A stretch of DNA of 42,393 nucleotides from assembly GCF_022179065.1 (NCBI RefSeq), contig NZ_BPQD01000048.1:1-42393 (forward strand), written 5' to 3'. Positions 7,849 to 15,914 of this stretch are shown here, piece by piece. The position numbers were made by a program, and so were the translations under genes. The notes under the pieces are model-generated. The model was not told the DNA's origin. It saw nothing but the letters and a program-made list of their open reading frames with translations, and searched no databases. The stretch comes from Methylobacterium adhaesivum (GTDB lineage Bacteria; Pseudomonadota; Alphaproteobacteria; Rhizobiales; Beijerinckiaceae). Positions within the stretch are counted from its first letter, which is position 1, and each line of letters opens with the position of its first letter.

Positions 7849-9372
7849 ATGGCTGTGCGCCGACTGGCGTTGCGCCCGTACGTGATCGCCGGCCTCGCCG
7901 CGCTCACGATCTCCCTCGGCGCCTGCCAGGACGGGTCGACGGGCGGCGGCGTTCCGTTGCGGGCCCTCGCACCCGTGCCCCAGAAGACCCTCGCGCTCAT
8001 GGCGCAGAAGGGCATGTCTCCGAGCGATCCCATCCTCATCCGCGCCTACAAGAAGGAAGCGGAGATGGAGGTGTGGAAGCGCGGCACGAACGGCCAGTAC
8101 GCGCTCCTGAAGACCTTCCCCATCTGCCGCTGGTCTGGCCAGCTCGGGCCGAAGACGAAGCAGGGCGACCGCCAGGCACCGGAGGGCTTCTACACAGTGA
8201 CGCCGGGGCAGATGAACCCGAATTCTTCGTATTATCTCTCGTTCGACACCGGCTATCCCAACGCCTATGACCGGGCCAACGGCCGCTCCGGCAACTACAT
8301 CATGGTCCACGGCACCTGCTCGTCGGCGGGCTGCTTCGCCATGACCGACGAATCCATGGGCGAGATCTACGCGCTGGCGCGGGATTCCTTCGCCGGCGGC
8401 CAGCGGGCGTTCCAGTTCCAGTCCTACCCGTTCCGGATGACGGCGGCGAACGTCGCGAAGTTCCGCAACGACCCCAACGCGCCGTTCTGGAAGAACCTGA
8501 AGGAGGGCTCGGATTATTTCGAGGCCCTGCGCGAGGAGCCGAAGGTCGGCCTGTGCGGCACCCGCTACGTGTTCGGCGGGGCCGATGCGGCGGCGGGCGC
8601 CTGCACGCCCCGCGTCGATCCGTTGGTGGCGGAGAAGCGCGACCGCGACAACCGCGAGGTGGCCGACCTCATTGCCAAGGGCACCCCGGCCACCCGCCTC
8701 GTCTACGAGGACGGCACCCAGAACCCGGTGTTCCGCTCCCAGCCGCCGAGCACCGCCACGGCCTTCGCCAACCTGATCCCGAAGGACGAGCCGGAGCAGC
8801 CCTACGACCCGAAGGAATACGCCCGCCACCACCTCGGCGAGGTCAGCCGGCCCGAGACCGTCGCGGCGGCCCGCGAGATCGAGGTCGACGCCAAGGGCCG
8901 CCCGGTGATGCTGGCCGCCGCCGAGGCACCGATTCCGACCAAGGCGGCCGCCCAGGGCAAGGCCGCCGTGGGCGTGCCTAAGAAGGGCAGCCCGGCCACC
9001 CTGATGGCGAAGGTGGATCCCGTCGCCGAACCGGCCCCGGCGAAGCCCGCCCGCGTCATGGTCGCCGACGCCGAGGACGATCCGGCCGCCTTCAAGAAGG
9101 CCCTGAGCCACGTGCTCGGCACCAATCCCGCCCCGGCGACTCCGGCCACGGACGCCGCGACGATCCCGGCCGCCGTCGCCGCCGATCCCGCCCCCGCCAA
9201 GCTCACGCCGAAGGCCCCCGCGAAACTCGCCCATGCCGGGCAGGTCCATGCGGCGACGGCCCCGGCCGCGAAGGCCAAGGCCGCGACGGTGGCCACAGCC
9301 GACGCGAAGGTGGGGAAGCCCGGCGCGAAGACGACCGGCTCCATCACCAAGGCACCCGCCGCCAAGGATTGA
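7849..9372 (+). CDS. L,D-transpeptidase (YkuD/YafK-like) lipoprotein with long Ala/Pro/Lys-rich tail
   Basis: A 507-residue envelope protein. The ATG at 7849 gives a lipoprotein signal with lipobox LGAC (Cys26). Residues about 50-240 form a YafK-type L,D-transpeptidase domain with a YTVTPGQMNPNSSYYLSF segment and the catalytic motif HGTCSSAGC (His154, nucleophile Cys162) followed by FAMTDESM. Such enzymes form 3-3 peptidoglycan cross-links, attach proteins to peptidoglycan, or cleave such bonds; YafK-like members include hydrolases, so the direction is uncertain. The C-terminal half, from about residue 290, is low-complexity Ala/Pro/Lys/Asp sequence without visible domain, probably a disordered, cell-wall-spanning tail. 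The protein is about twice the usual family length. It is monocistronic by spacing. Confidence 0.85.
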   Translation: MAVRRLALRPYVIAGLAALTISLGACQDGSTGGGVPLRALAPVPQKTLALMAQKGMSPSDPILIRAYKKEAEMEVWKRGTNGQYALLKTFPICRWSGQLGPKTKQGDRQAPEGFYTVTPGQMNPNSSYYLSFDTGYPNAYDRANGRSGNYIMVHGTCSSAGCFAMTDESMGEIYALARDSFAGGQRAFQFQSYPFRMTAANVAKFRNDPNAPFWKNLKEGSDYFEALREEPKVGLCGTRYVFGGADAAAGACTPRVDPLVAEKRDRDNREVADLIAKGTPATRLVYEDGTQNPVFRSQPPSTATAFANLIPKDEPEQPYDPKEYARHHLGEVSRPETVAAAREIEVDAKGRPVMLAAAEAPIPTKAAAQGKAAVGVPKKGSPATLMAKVDPVAEPAPAKPARVMVADAEDDPAAFKKALSHVLGTNPAPATPATDAATIPAAVAADPAPAKLTPKAPAKLAHAGQVHAATAPAAKAKAATVATADAKVGKPGAKTTGSITKAPAAKD

Positions 9373-9557
9373 GGGACCGCCACCGGCCGGGCCGTCTTCC
9401 GCTCCCCAAACCGGAAGCGATTGCGGCGAACCGCCGGCTCGAGACGATCACCGCTCCTCTGAGCATCGCCCCGAACGGCGGCTTCGAGCTCATGGGGCAA
9501 GACGATCCTCATGCGATGTCGCTTGATCACTTCGGATCGAGCGTGCGCGACGGTCTC

Positions 9558-9586
9558 CCTCTCCTGGAAGGAGAGGGGACCCGCGT
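9558..9586. repeat. Palindromic intergenic repeat, CCCTCTCCT-N4-AGGAGAGGG family, copy 1
   Basis: A nine-bp perfect inverted repeat with a four-base loop (GGAA), followed by GACCCGCG. The same palindrome and the same flank occur at 37219-37247 with the loop inverted (TTCC), and a third palindrome with loop GAAA lies at 37149-37170. It lies in the 268-base gap between the L,D-transpeptidase and LysE-family genes, which converge. A REP-like dispersed element is the simplest reading; it may also help end transcription here. Confidence 0.65.
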
Positions 9587-9640
9587 TTCACCACATCACC
9601 GAACGGATCAGCCAGAAAGCCGCATCAGAGGCCGCCCCCC

Positions 9641-10264
9641 CTACGGGCGCGTCCCCAGCAGGACGGCGCCGAAGCCGAGGAAGATCGCCCCCGTGGCCCG
9701 GTCGAACAGGCGCCGGAGGCCGGGGCGCGTCAGGGTGGCGGCGAGACGCGCCCCGCTCGAGGCATAGACGGCGTACCAGAAGGTCTCCACCGCCGCGAAA
9801 GTCGCGACCAGGATCGCGAATTGCGGGCCCTGCGGCCGGCCTGCATCGACGAATTGCGGAAAGAAGGCCCCGGCGAACAGCAGCAGCTTCGGGTTGCTGG
9901 CGCCGATGAGGAAGCCGTCCCGTACGAGGCGGGCGGTGGCGGGCCGGGCCGCGGTCGCGTCGCCGACGCGGATCGGCGCGTCCTCGCCCCGCCAGGCCCG
10001 GATGCCAAGGTAAACGAGATAGGCGACGCCGGCGTAACGCAGGGCATCGAACAGGGTGGGCGAGGCCAGGAGCACGGCGCTGAGCCCGGCGGCGGAGGCC
10101 ATGAGCACGAGGAGGACGGCCAGGAGGCACCCGCTCATGGCCGCGAGGCTGCCGCGCAAGCCGAAGCGCACGCTGCGCCCCAGGACATGGAGCATGTTGG
10201 GGCCGGGCGTGGCGCTGAGCAGGAAGACGGCGGTGAAGAACAGCCACCAGGTGTGGAGCGTCAT
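9641..10264 (-). CDS. LysE/RhtB-family amino acid exporter
   Basis: A 207-residue inner-membrane protein with about six hydrophobic segments. The N-terminal signature LLSATPGPNML (about 16-26) is diagnostic of the LysE/RhtB family, which exports amino acids or related compounds. A second typical stretch, FLIGASNPKLLLFAGAFFPQF, is near residues 118-138 (interrupted here only for description). The charged loop between helices 3 and 4 carries the RAWRGEDAP segment. The ATG at 10264 opens directly on the first membrane helix. The substrate cannot be deduced. It converges on the L,D-transpeptidase gene and is separated from the upstream small-peptide gene by a terminator. Confidence 0.88.
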   Translation of the reverse strand: MTLHTWWLFFTAVFLLSATPGPNMLHVLGRSVRFGLRGSLAAMSGCLLAVLLVLMASAAGLSAVLLASPTLFDALRYAGVAYLVYLGIRAWRGEDAPIRVGDATAARPATARLVRDGFLIGASNPKLLLFAGAFFPQFVDAGRPQGPQFAILVATFAAVETFWYAVYASSGARLAATLTRPGLRRLFDRATGAIFLGFGAVLLGTRP

Positions 10265-10360
10265 GATTCGGGCACCGGGCCGGGAGGTTCGCCCCCATAC
10301 ACCTGTCAGGAACGGGCCGCATCCGTTCCACGCGGGCCCAGGCCGCGACTGGCCTTCACC

Positions 10361-10391
10361 AACAAAAAAAGGGCCCCGCGAGGGACCCTTT
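10361..10391 (-). terminator. Rho-independent terminator of the Met/His/Arg-repeat peptide gene
   Basis: A ten-position stem with one mismatch (10368-10377 with 10382-10391, loop GCGA) is followed, on the minus strand, by seven U residues (complement of 10364-10370). It begins 25 bases after the stop of the small gene at 10416-10661. Confidence 0.8.
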
Positions 10392-10415
10392 CCAGTGCGA
10401 TCGAAAACCGATCGA

Positions 10416-10661
10416 TCACATGCGGCGCATCATCCGGCGATGCATCATCTTACGGTGCATGTGACGGTGCATCATGCGGCGCTCCATACGCCGATGCATC
10501 ATGCGGCGCTCCATCCGACGCTCCATGCGCATCTGCACGGTGGAGACGGTCTCCGGAGCGGTCACGCCCATGGGGGCGCCCGGTGCGGCCGAGGCAGAGG
10601 TGGCGAGGCTGGCGCCGCCGAGCGAGGCAAGCACGGCGATGGCGAAAGTCAGTTTCCTCAC
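10416..10661 (-). CDS. Secreted Met/His/Arg-rich nine-residue-repeat peptide
   Basis: An 81-residue protein starting at GTG 10661, eight bases after an AGGAG ribosome-binding site. Residues 1-26 are a classical signal peptide (MRKLTF, hydrophobic core, cleavage after SASA). A short spacer leads into the last 38 residues, which consist almost only of Met, Arg and His with a nine-residue period: MMHRRMERR, MMHRHMHRK, MMHRRMMRR. At the DNA level a stretch of about 20 bases recurs with a 27-base period, which indicates growth by tandem duplication. The strong terminator downstream and good start site argue for a real, monocistronic gene. Met and His are soft-metal ligands, so periplasmic copper or silver binding is possible, but the high Arg content also suits binding to acidic polymers. 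I know no characterised homologue. Confidence 0.75.
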   Translation of the reverse strand: MRKLTFAIAVLASLGGASLATSASAAPGAPMGVTAPETVSTVQMRMERRMERRMMHRRMERRMMHRHMHRKMMHRRMMRRM

Positions 10662-10796
10662 GTCAGAACTCCTGTTCTTTTCTGTCCGAGCGCGGCACCC
10701 GGTCCGTCTTCCGCGAGCGTGAAGCCCGCGAGACGTGCGTCGCGCACCGGGGTGAGCGGCAGGCCCCGCAGAAGCCTGCCGCTGATAACACTCAAG

Positions 10797-11513
10797 TCAG
10801 AGATTCGTTTCCTCGAAAGCCCGCACCCAATCAGCACAAATTCCCGAGCGCACGATATCGTCGAGGGTGAACTCCACGATCGGGATCGGCATCATCCGGC
10901 TTTTGACGAGATGGATCACGGTTCGCAGGCCCGAGGTCTCGCGCAGGTCCGTCTGCGAGACGTCGCCGTTGATGATCACCTGGCAATCGTCGCCGATGCG
11001 GGTGAGGAACATCTTGATCTCGGCCGTGGTGGTGTTCTGCGCCTCGTCGAGGATAACCAGGCAGTTCTTGAAGGTGCGCCCGCGCATCACCTCGAAGGGC
11101 ACCACTTCGATGTCGCCGGTCTTGACCGCGATGTCGAAGGCGGCAGCGCCCATGCGCTCCTTCATGGTCTCGGTGAGCGGCGCGACCCAGGGGGCGATCT
11201 TCTCCTCCAGGGTTCCGGGAAAATAGCCGAGGGAGCGACCGGACGGCACGTTGGGGCGGGTGATGATCACCTTGCCGATGCGACGCTGGCGGAGCTGGTC
11301 CGCCGCGCGGGTGCCGGCGATGAAGGTCTTGCCGGTGCCCGCGGGGCCGAGCACGATCACCTGCTTGTGGAGCGCCAGGGCGTCGAGGTACTGCGCCTGC
11401 CGGTCGGTCAGGGGTTGGATCGGGCCGAGGTTGCGCTCCTCGTCGAAGCGGGTCCGGTGCAACCGGACGGGGCGATCTTCCACCAGTTCAAGTCGTGTGC
11501 GCCGTCTCTTCAT
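10797..11513 (-). CDS. PhoH-family ATPase
   Basis: A 238-residue cytoplasmic P-loop protein of the PhoH family. Walker A GPAGTGKT is at 56-63 and Walker B VILDEAQN is near 152-159, followed by the family signature TTAEIKMFLTRIG and the GDVSQTDL sensor motif. Family members are helicase-like ATPases, some linked to RNA; the role of this short form is not established. It lacks the N-terminal KH-type extension of the PhoH protein encoded with ybeY, so it is probably a separate paralogue. The start ATG at 11513 has GGTGGAG about nine bases upstream. A perfect 7-2-7 dyad lies about 106 bases upstream (11619-11634). Confidence 0.85.
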   Translation of the reverse strand: MKRRRTRLELVEDRPVRLHRTRFDEERNLGPIQPLTDRQAQYLDALALHKQVIVLGPAGTGKTFIAGTRAADQLRQRRIGKVIITRPNVPSGRSLGYFPGTLEEKIAPWVAPLTETMKERMGAAAFDIAVKTGDIEVVPFEVMRGRTFKNCLVILDEAQNTTTAEIKMFLTRIGDDCQVIINGDVSQTDLRETSGLRTVIHLVKSRMMPIPIVEFTLDDIVRSGICADWVRAFEETNL

Positions 11514-11933
11514 CGATCAATACTCCACCTGGACTTGGCCAACCGGACTCAATCTGAACTGCACTTTTGAACGTGACGCGCCTGAAACCTCTTGCCCTGA
11601 AAGTCGTTCTTCCCCGACCGGACACCAGTGTCCGTCGACAGCCAATCCGCCGACAAGGGGGCGGTTCCCGCGGGCACGGCCTTGCCTGTGGATGACCGGG
11701 CGTCCCGCCTCTTCCGTCCGCCCGAAGCTTTCCGGCCGCCCGGAACCTTTGCATACACCATGCCGTGATCGACACGACGCTGGCGTGACGATCACTTGTT
11801 CTCCGTAAATGAAGTTGATTCTTCGTCACTGGTGCCGAAAGTCCGCAGGCTTGCGCGCACGGGAACGACGCCACCGCCCTCCCCCCGGGAGGCCGTATCG
11901 CCGGAGGCTTTCGGAGCTGTCCCGGGACGGGGA
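11514..11933. promoter_or_regulatory. Intergenic region upstream of phoH-like gene with a 7-2-7 dyad
   Basis: These 420 bases between the uvrD stop and the phoH-like start contain no supported gene. The symmetrical CGGACAC-CA-GTGTCCG at 11619-11634 has the form of an operator for a dimeric regulator and sits about 106 bases before the phoH-like start on its promoter side. A ten-base palindrome (GTCCCGGGAC) lies near 11918-11927, just past the uvrD stop, without a T-run. Both regulatory readings are inference. Confidence 0.3.
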
Positions 11934-14309
11934 TCAGGCGGGCTGGATGAAACTGTCCAGCACCATCTTCTGACCGGCCTTGTCGAAGTCGACGGTGAGC
12001 TTGTTGCCGTCGACCGCCGCCACGTCGCCGGGCCCGAACTTGGTGTGGAACACCCGCATGCCGACGGAGAAGGCCGAGGGGGCGCCGGTGGATTTCGCGA
12101 TGAGTTCGCCCTCGATCTGGCGCGGCCCGGAGCGGTTGGCCGGATTGCGCGAGGCACCGCCCCCGAAATTGCCGGTGTTCGCCGTGGCCGCCTGCGCCCG
12201 CTGCCAGCCGGGCGTGCCGTAGGACGAGCCGAACGGCGTCGGGTTGCGGTCGAAGCGCGAGGCGCCGGCCGAGAAATGTGCGGGCGCGTCGATGACGTCG
12301 ACGCTGCCAGGGGGCAGCTCGTCGATGAACCGGCTCGGGATCGTCGACGACCACAGACCATGGATGCGCCGGTTGACGGCGAACGACAGCTTGGCGCGCT
12401 TGCGGGCGCGGGTGAGGCCGACATGGGCGAGGCGCCGCTCCTCCTCCAACCCGGCCCGGCCGCTCTCGTCCAGCGCCCGCTGGTTCGGGAACAGGCCGTC
12501 CTCCCAGCCGGGCAGGAACACGGTGTCGAACTCGAGGCCCTTGGCGGCGTGGAGCGTCATGAGCGAGACGCGGTCGGCTCCCTCCTGCTCGCTCGCCTCC
12601 ATCACGAGGGAGACGTGTTCGAGGAAGGCCGCCATGTCGGGGAACTCCTCCATGGAGCGCACGAACTCCTTGAGGTTCTCCAGGCGCCCGGCGGCGTCGG
12701 CGGACTTATCCTTCTGCCACATCTCGGTATAGCCGGATTCCTCCAGAATGGTCTGGGCCACCTCGGAATGCGGCTTGGTGCCGACCAGCCGCGCCCAGCG
12801 CCCGAAGCTCTCGACGAGGGCGCGGACCCCGGAGCGGGCGCGGGGCTTGAGTTCGTCGGTCTCCGTGAGGAGGCGGGCCGCCTGCAGCAGGGGCACGCCC
12901 TGGGCCCGCGAGTAGCCGTGCAGGATCTGCAGGGTGGCGTCGCCCAGGCCCCGTTTCGGGGTGTTGAAGATCCGCTCGAAGGCGAGATCGTCGGACGGAT
13001 TCATGGTGACGCGCAGGTACGCCAAGGCGTCGCGGATCTCGGCGCGCTCGTAGAAGCGCGGTCCGCCGATGACGCGGTAGGGCAGGCCCAGTTGGACGAA
13101 GCGGTCCTCGATCTCGCGCATCTGCGCCGAGATCCGCACGAGGACGGCGATCTCCGACAGGGGATGCTGCTTGGCCTGCAGCGATTCGATGGCCTCGGAG
13201 AGCTGGCGGGCCTCCTCTTCGGAGTCCCAGGCGCCCGCCACCGTCACCTTCTCGCCCGCCACGTCCTCCGTGCGCAGGGTCTTGCCCAGCCGCCCCTCGT
13301 TCTTCGCGATCAGGCCCGAGGCGGCGGCGAGGATATGGCCAGTGGAGCGGTAGTTGCGCTCCAGGCGCACCACGGTGGCGCCGGGGAAATCGTGCTCGAA
13401 GCGCAGGATGTTGTCGACCTCGGCGCCGCGCCAACCGTAGATCGACTGGTCGTCGTCCCCGACGCAGGCGACGTTGCGGTGACCCTGCGCGAGGAGGCGC
13501 AGCCACAGGTATTGGGCGACGTTGGTGTCCTGATACTCATCGACGAGGATATAGCGGAAGCGTTGCTGGTAGTTCTCCAGCACGTCCGGGTTCTCGCGCC
13601 ACAATTTGAGGCACAGCAGCAGAAGATCGCCGAAATCGGCGGCGTTGAGGGTGAGGAGCCGCGCCTGATAGGCGGTGTAGAGGGCGCCGCCCTTACCGAA
13701 GGCGAAGGCCTGCGCCTCGCCCGGCGGCACCTGCTCGGGCAGCAGGCCCCGGTTCTTCCAACCGTCGATGGCCGAGGCCAGGGCACGGGCGGGCCAGCGC
13801 TTCTCGTCGATGTTCTGATCGACGATCACCTGCTTCATCAGGCGCAGCTGGTCGTCCATGCCGAGAATCGTGAAGTCGGACCGCAGGCCCACCAGTTCGG
13901 CGTGGCGGCGCAGGATCTTGGTGCCGATGGAGTGGAAGGTGCCGAGCCACGGCATGCCCTCGCCGGCCGGGCCGATGAGCGCGCCGATGCGGTGCTTCAT
14001 CTCCCGCGCGGCCTTGTTGGTGAAGGTCACTGACAGGATGTCGAAGGGCCGCGCCCTGGCCGTCGCGATGAGGTGGGCGATGCGGGTGGTGAGCACCCGG
14101 GTCTTGCCCGTGCCCGCCCCGGCGAGCACGAGGACGGGACCGTCCGTGGCCTCGACGGCCCGGCGCTGCTCGTCGTTCAGTCCCTCGAGGTAGGGCGAGG
14201 ACTGGGGCCTGAGGGACGCCATGGCGCGGGCGGCGATGGAGCCCGGCGCGGCGGCATCGGAGGCGGACACCGGCCGTGAAGGCCCCGCCCGATCGGGGTG
14301 CTGAGTCAT
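11934..14309 (-). CDS. uvrD: ATP-dependent DNA helicase UvrD/PcrA
   Basis: A 791-residue superfamily 1A 3'-5' helicase for nucleotide excision and mismatch repair and for removing RecA or stalled polymerases. Motifs in order are the Q motif LNDEQRRAV, Walker A AGAGTGKT (63-70), motif Ia TFTNKAAREM, motif II VDEYQDTN, motif III GDDDQSIYGWRGA, motif IV NYRSTG, motif V LMTLHAAKGLEFDTVF, and motif VI GLTRARKRA. The C-terminal segment ends in a Tudor-like fold (VFHTKFGPGDVAAVDG) that in PcrA/UvrD binds RNA polymerase. The ATG at 14309 (AGGGA upstream) is chosen over the TTG at 14327. The Ser/Ala-rich first 35 residues precede the conserved core and may be flexible. Confidence 0.95.
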   Translation of the reverse strand: MTQHPDRAGPSRPVSASDAAAPGSIAARAMASLRPQSSPYLEGLNDEQRRAVEATDGPVLVLAGAGTGKTRVLTTRIAHLIATARARPFDILSVTFTNKAAREMKHRIGALIGPAGEGMPWLGTFHSIGTKILRRHAELVGLRSDFTILGMDDQLRLMKQVIVDQNIDEKRWPARALASAIDGWKNRGLLPEQVPPGEAQAFAFGKGGALYTAYQARLLTLNAADFGDLLLLCLKLWRENPDVLENYQQRFRYILVDEYQDTNVAQYLWLRLLAQGHRNVACVGDDDQSIYGWRGAEVDNILRFEHDFPGATVVRLERNYRSTGHILAAASGLIAKNEGRLGKTLRTEDVAGEKVTVAGAWDSEEEARQLSEAIESLQAKQHPLSEIAVLVRISAQMREIEDRFVQLGLPYRVIGGPRFYERAEIRDALAYLRVTMNPSDDLAFERIFNTPKRGLGDATLQILHGYSRAQGVPLLQAARLLTETDELKPRARSGVRALVESFGRWARLVGTKPHSEVAQTILEESGYTEMWQKDKSADAAGRLENLKEFVRSMEEFPDMAAFLEHVSLVMEASEQEGADRVSLMTLHAAKGLEFDTVFLPGWEDGLFPNQRALDESGRAGLEEERRLAHVGLTRARKRAKLSFAVNRRIHGLWSSTIPSRFIDELPPGSVDVIDAPAHFSAGASRFDRNPTPFGSSYGTPGWQRAQAATANTGNFGGGASRNPANRSGPRQIEGELIAKSTGAPSAFSVGMRVFHTKFGPGDVAAVDGNKLTVDFDKAGQKMVLDSFIQPA

Positions 14310-14435
14310 GCCGCATCCCTGGACCAAAACGCGAACGGCGTCGAGGGTTCAGCGGCAAAGCGCCCGCGCGGGAACCCGGCTTTCACTCCACGCGTCGTCT
14401 CCGACAGAGACGGTTCCCCGCAGGGAGGCTCCCCC

Positions 14436-14699
14436 ATGATCCATTCGCCCCGAATCACCCTGGCCCTCGCCGGCCTCGCCGTGCTGGCGGCGGGAGCCGC
14501 CCCGGCGCTCGCGCAATCCTCGGCCAATCCAAGCAGCCTCAACACCATGAACGACCGGCTCGCCACCCAGAGCCAGATCCGCGGCATCCAGAACCAGCAG
14601 CAGTTCGACAACAGCCAGACCCGGATGCAGATCCAGCGCAACGAGCTGTTCCGTCCTGAGCCGAGCGCGGGACCGACCATCGTGGCGCCCCGGCGCTGA
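14436..14699 (+). CDS. Small secreted Gln/Asn-rich hypothetical protein
   Basis: An 87-residue protein starting at ATG 14436, ten bases after GGGAGG. Residues 1-27 form a signal peptide ending in ALAQ. The mature part is rich in Gln, Asn, Arg and Ser (SQIRGIQNQQQFDNSQTRMQ) and looks helical and hydrophilic, ending in a Pro-rich tail. It is divergent from uvrD. It should be periplasmic. Similar short Gln-rich secreted proteins are common in this group of bacteria, but I can name no function. Confidence 0.75.
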   Translation: MIHSPRITLALAGLAVLAAGAAPALAQSSANPSSLNTMNDRLATQSQIRGIQNQQQFDNSQTRMQIQRNELFRPEPSAGPTIVAPRR

Positions 14700-14768
14700 G
14701 GCCGGCGGGCGACGGGGAACCACGGGATTCACGGTGCGTTTTCTCTGCAACACGCAAGGACAAAACAC

Positions 14769-14885
14769 ATGCTGTGGTTCACCTTGGGCTCCGTCGGCGG
14801 CCTCGCCATCACCGGCCTCGCGGCAATCTACGCCAAGCAGGCCCTGATCGATTGGGCCCGCACCGAAACCAACGGGTACTTCTAG
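14769..14885 (+). CDS. Tiny single-membrane-span protein (38 residues)
   Basis: An open frame of 38 codons with ATG at 14769 and AAGGA about nine bases upstream, followed by TAG at 14883. It encodes a hydrophobic N-terminal segment of some 20 residues (MLWFTLGSVGGLAITGLAA) and a polar C-terminus (DWARTETNGYF). A single-span inner-membrane microprotein is the natural reading. It lies between the small secreted protein and fabI on the same strand. There is no family assignment; the coding claim rests on start site, composition and position only. Confidence 0.5.
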   Translation: MLWFTLGSVGGLAITGLAAIYAKQALIDWARTETNGYF

Positions 14886-14989
14886 CCCGCGAAGCTGCCT
14901 GATTGGACAGGCCGGCGACCCGCACGCTAAGCCTTACCCCATAAGGATGATGGCGCCGGCCGATGCCGGCCACGTCCGCGGGGAAACGC

Positions 14990-15820
14990 ATGACGGGTTT
15001 GATGACGGGTAAGCGCGGCCTCATCATGGGGGTCGCCAACAATCATTCCATCGCCTGGGGGATCGCGTCGGCCCTGCACAAGCACGGGGCCGAACTCGCC
15101 TTCACCTACCAGGGCGACGCCCTCGGGCGCCGGGTGGCGCCGCTGGCCGCCTCCCTCGGGTCGGACATCGTCATTCCCTGCGACGTCGAGGATATCGCCA
15201 GCGTCGACGCGGTGTTCGAGACCCTGGACGCCCGGTTTCCCGACGGGATCGATTTCGTCGTCCACGCCATCGGGTTTTCCGACAAGAACCAGCTCAAGGG
15301 CCGCTACGTCGACGTCACGACGCGAGAGAACTTCTCCCGCACCCTGACGATCTCGTGCTTCTCGTTCACCGAGATCGCCCAGCGGGCGGCCAAACGCATG
15401 CCGCGCGGCGGCTCGCTCCTCACCCTCACGTATGGCGGCTCGACGCGGGTCATGCCGAACTACAACGTCATGGGTGTCGCCAAGGCCGCCCTCGAAGCAT
15501 CGGTCCGCTACCTCGCGGGCGATCTCGGTCCGGACGGCATCCGGGTCAACGCCCTCTCGGCCGGTCCGATGCGGACCCTGGCGGGCGCCGGCATCGCCGA
15601 TGCCCGTCTCATGTTCAACCACCAGAAGGCGCACGCCCCCCTGCGGCGCACGGTGACCCAGGAGGAGGTCGGCGGCTCGGCCGTCTACCTCCTGTCCGAC
15701 CTGTCGGGCGGTGTCACCGGCGAGGTCCACTTCGTCGATTCGGGCTACAACATCATCTCAATGCCGCGCCCCGACGTGCTCCAGGCCCAGGACGAAGCCG
15801 GCCTCATCGACGCTGGCTGA
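14990..15820 (+). CDS. fabI: Enoyl-ACP reductase FabI
   Basis: A 276-residue NADH-dependent short-chain dehydrogenase-type reductase for the last step of each fatty acid elongation cycle. The FabI nucleotide motif GVANNHSIAWGIA is at 14-26. The catalytic pair is Tyr158 and Lys165, with the second conserved Tyr148 in TYGGS. These align with Tyr156, Lys163 and Tyr146 of E. coli FabI with a constant offset of two, so a triclosan-sensitive-type site is expected. The ATG at 14990 is preceded by GGGGAAA and is preferred to the ATG at 14963. The gene is separate from fabA-fabB (23.8-25.7 kb), whereas in several rhizobia fabI follows fabB. Confidence 0.95.
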   Translation: MTGLMTGKRGLIMGVANNHSIAWGIASALHKHGAELAFTYQGDALGRRVAPLAASLGSDIVIPCDVEDIASVDAVFETLDARFPDGIDFVVHAIGFSDKNQLKGRYVDVTTRENFSRTLTISCFSFTEIAQRAAKRMPRGGSLLTLTYGGSTRVMPNYNVMGVAKAALEASVRYLAGDLGPDGIRVNALSAGPMRTLAGAGIADARLMFNHQKAHAPLRRTVTQEEVGGSAVYLLSDLSGGVTGEVHFVDSGYNIISMPRPDVLQAQDEAGLIDAG

Positions 15821-15914
15821 ACCCTCGGCCGCGACGCCCCCCGCAGGAGGTCGCAGGGCCGGTCCGGAACGCCGGAGCCTGAACGGACTCCGGCCGGGTG
15901 ACGTCGCGAAGAAA

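Noticed and set aside
11796-14033. A 745-codon open frame on the + strand
   Set aside because: It lies opposite the uvrD helicase gene, has no recognisable domain and the repetitive Gly/Glu/Leu/Val composition of a GC-rich antisense frame.
15871-15894. Seven-bp hairpin between fabI and the phospholipase-like gene
   Set aside because: Ten-base loop and no T-run on either side; too weak to call a terminator.
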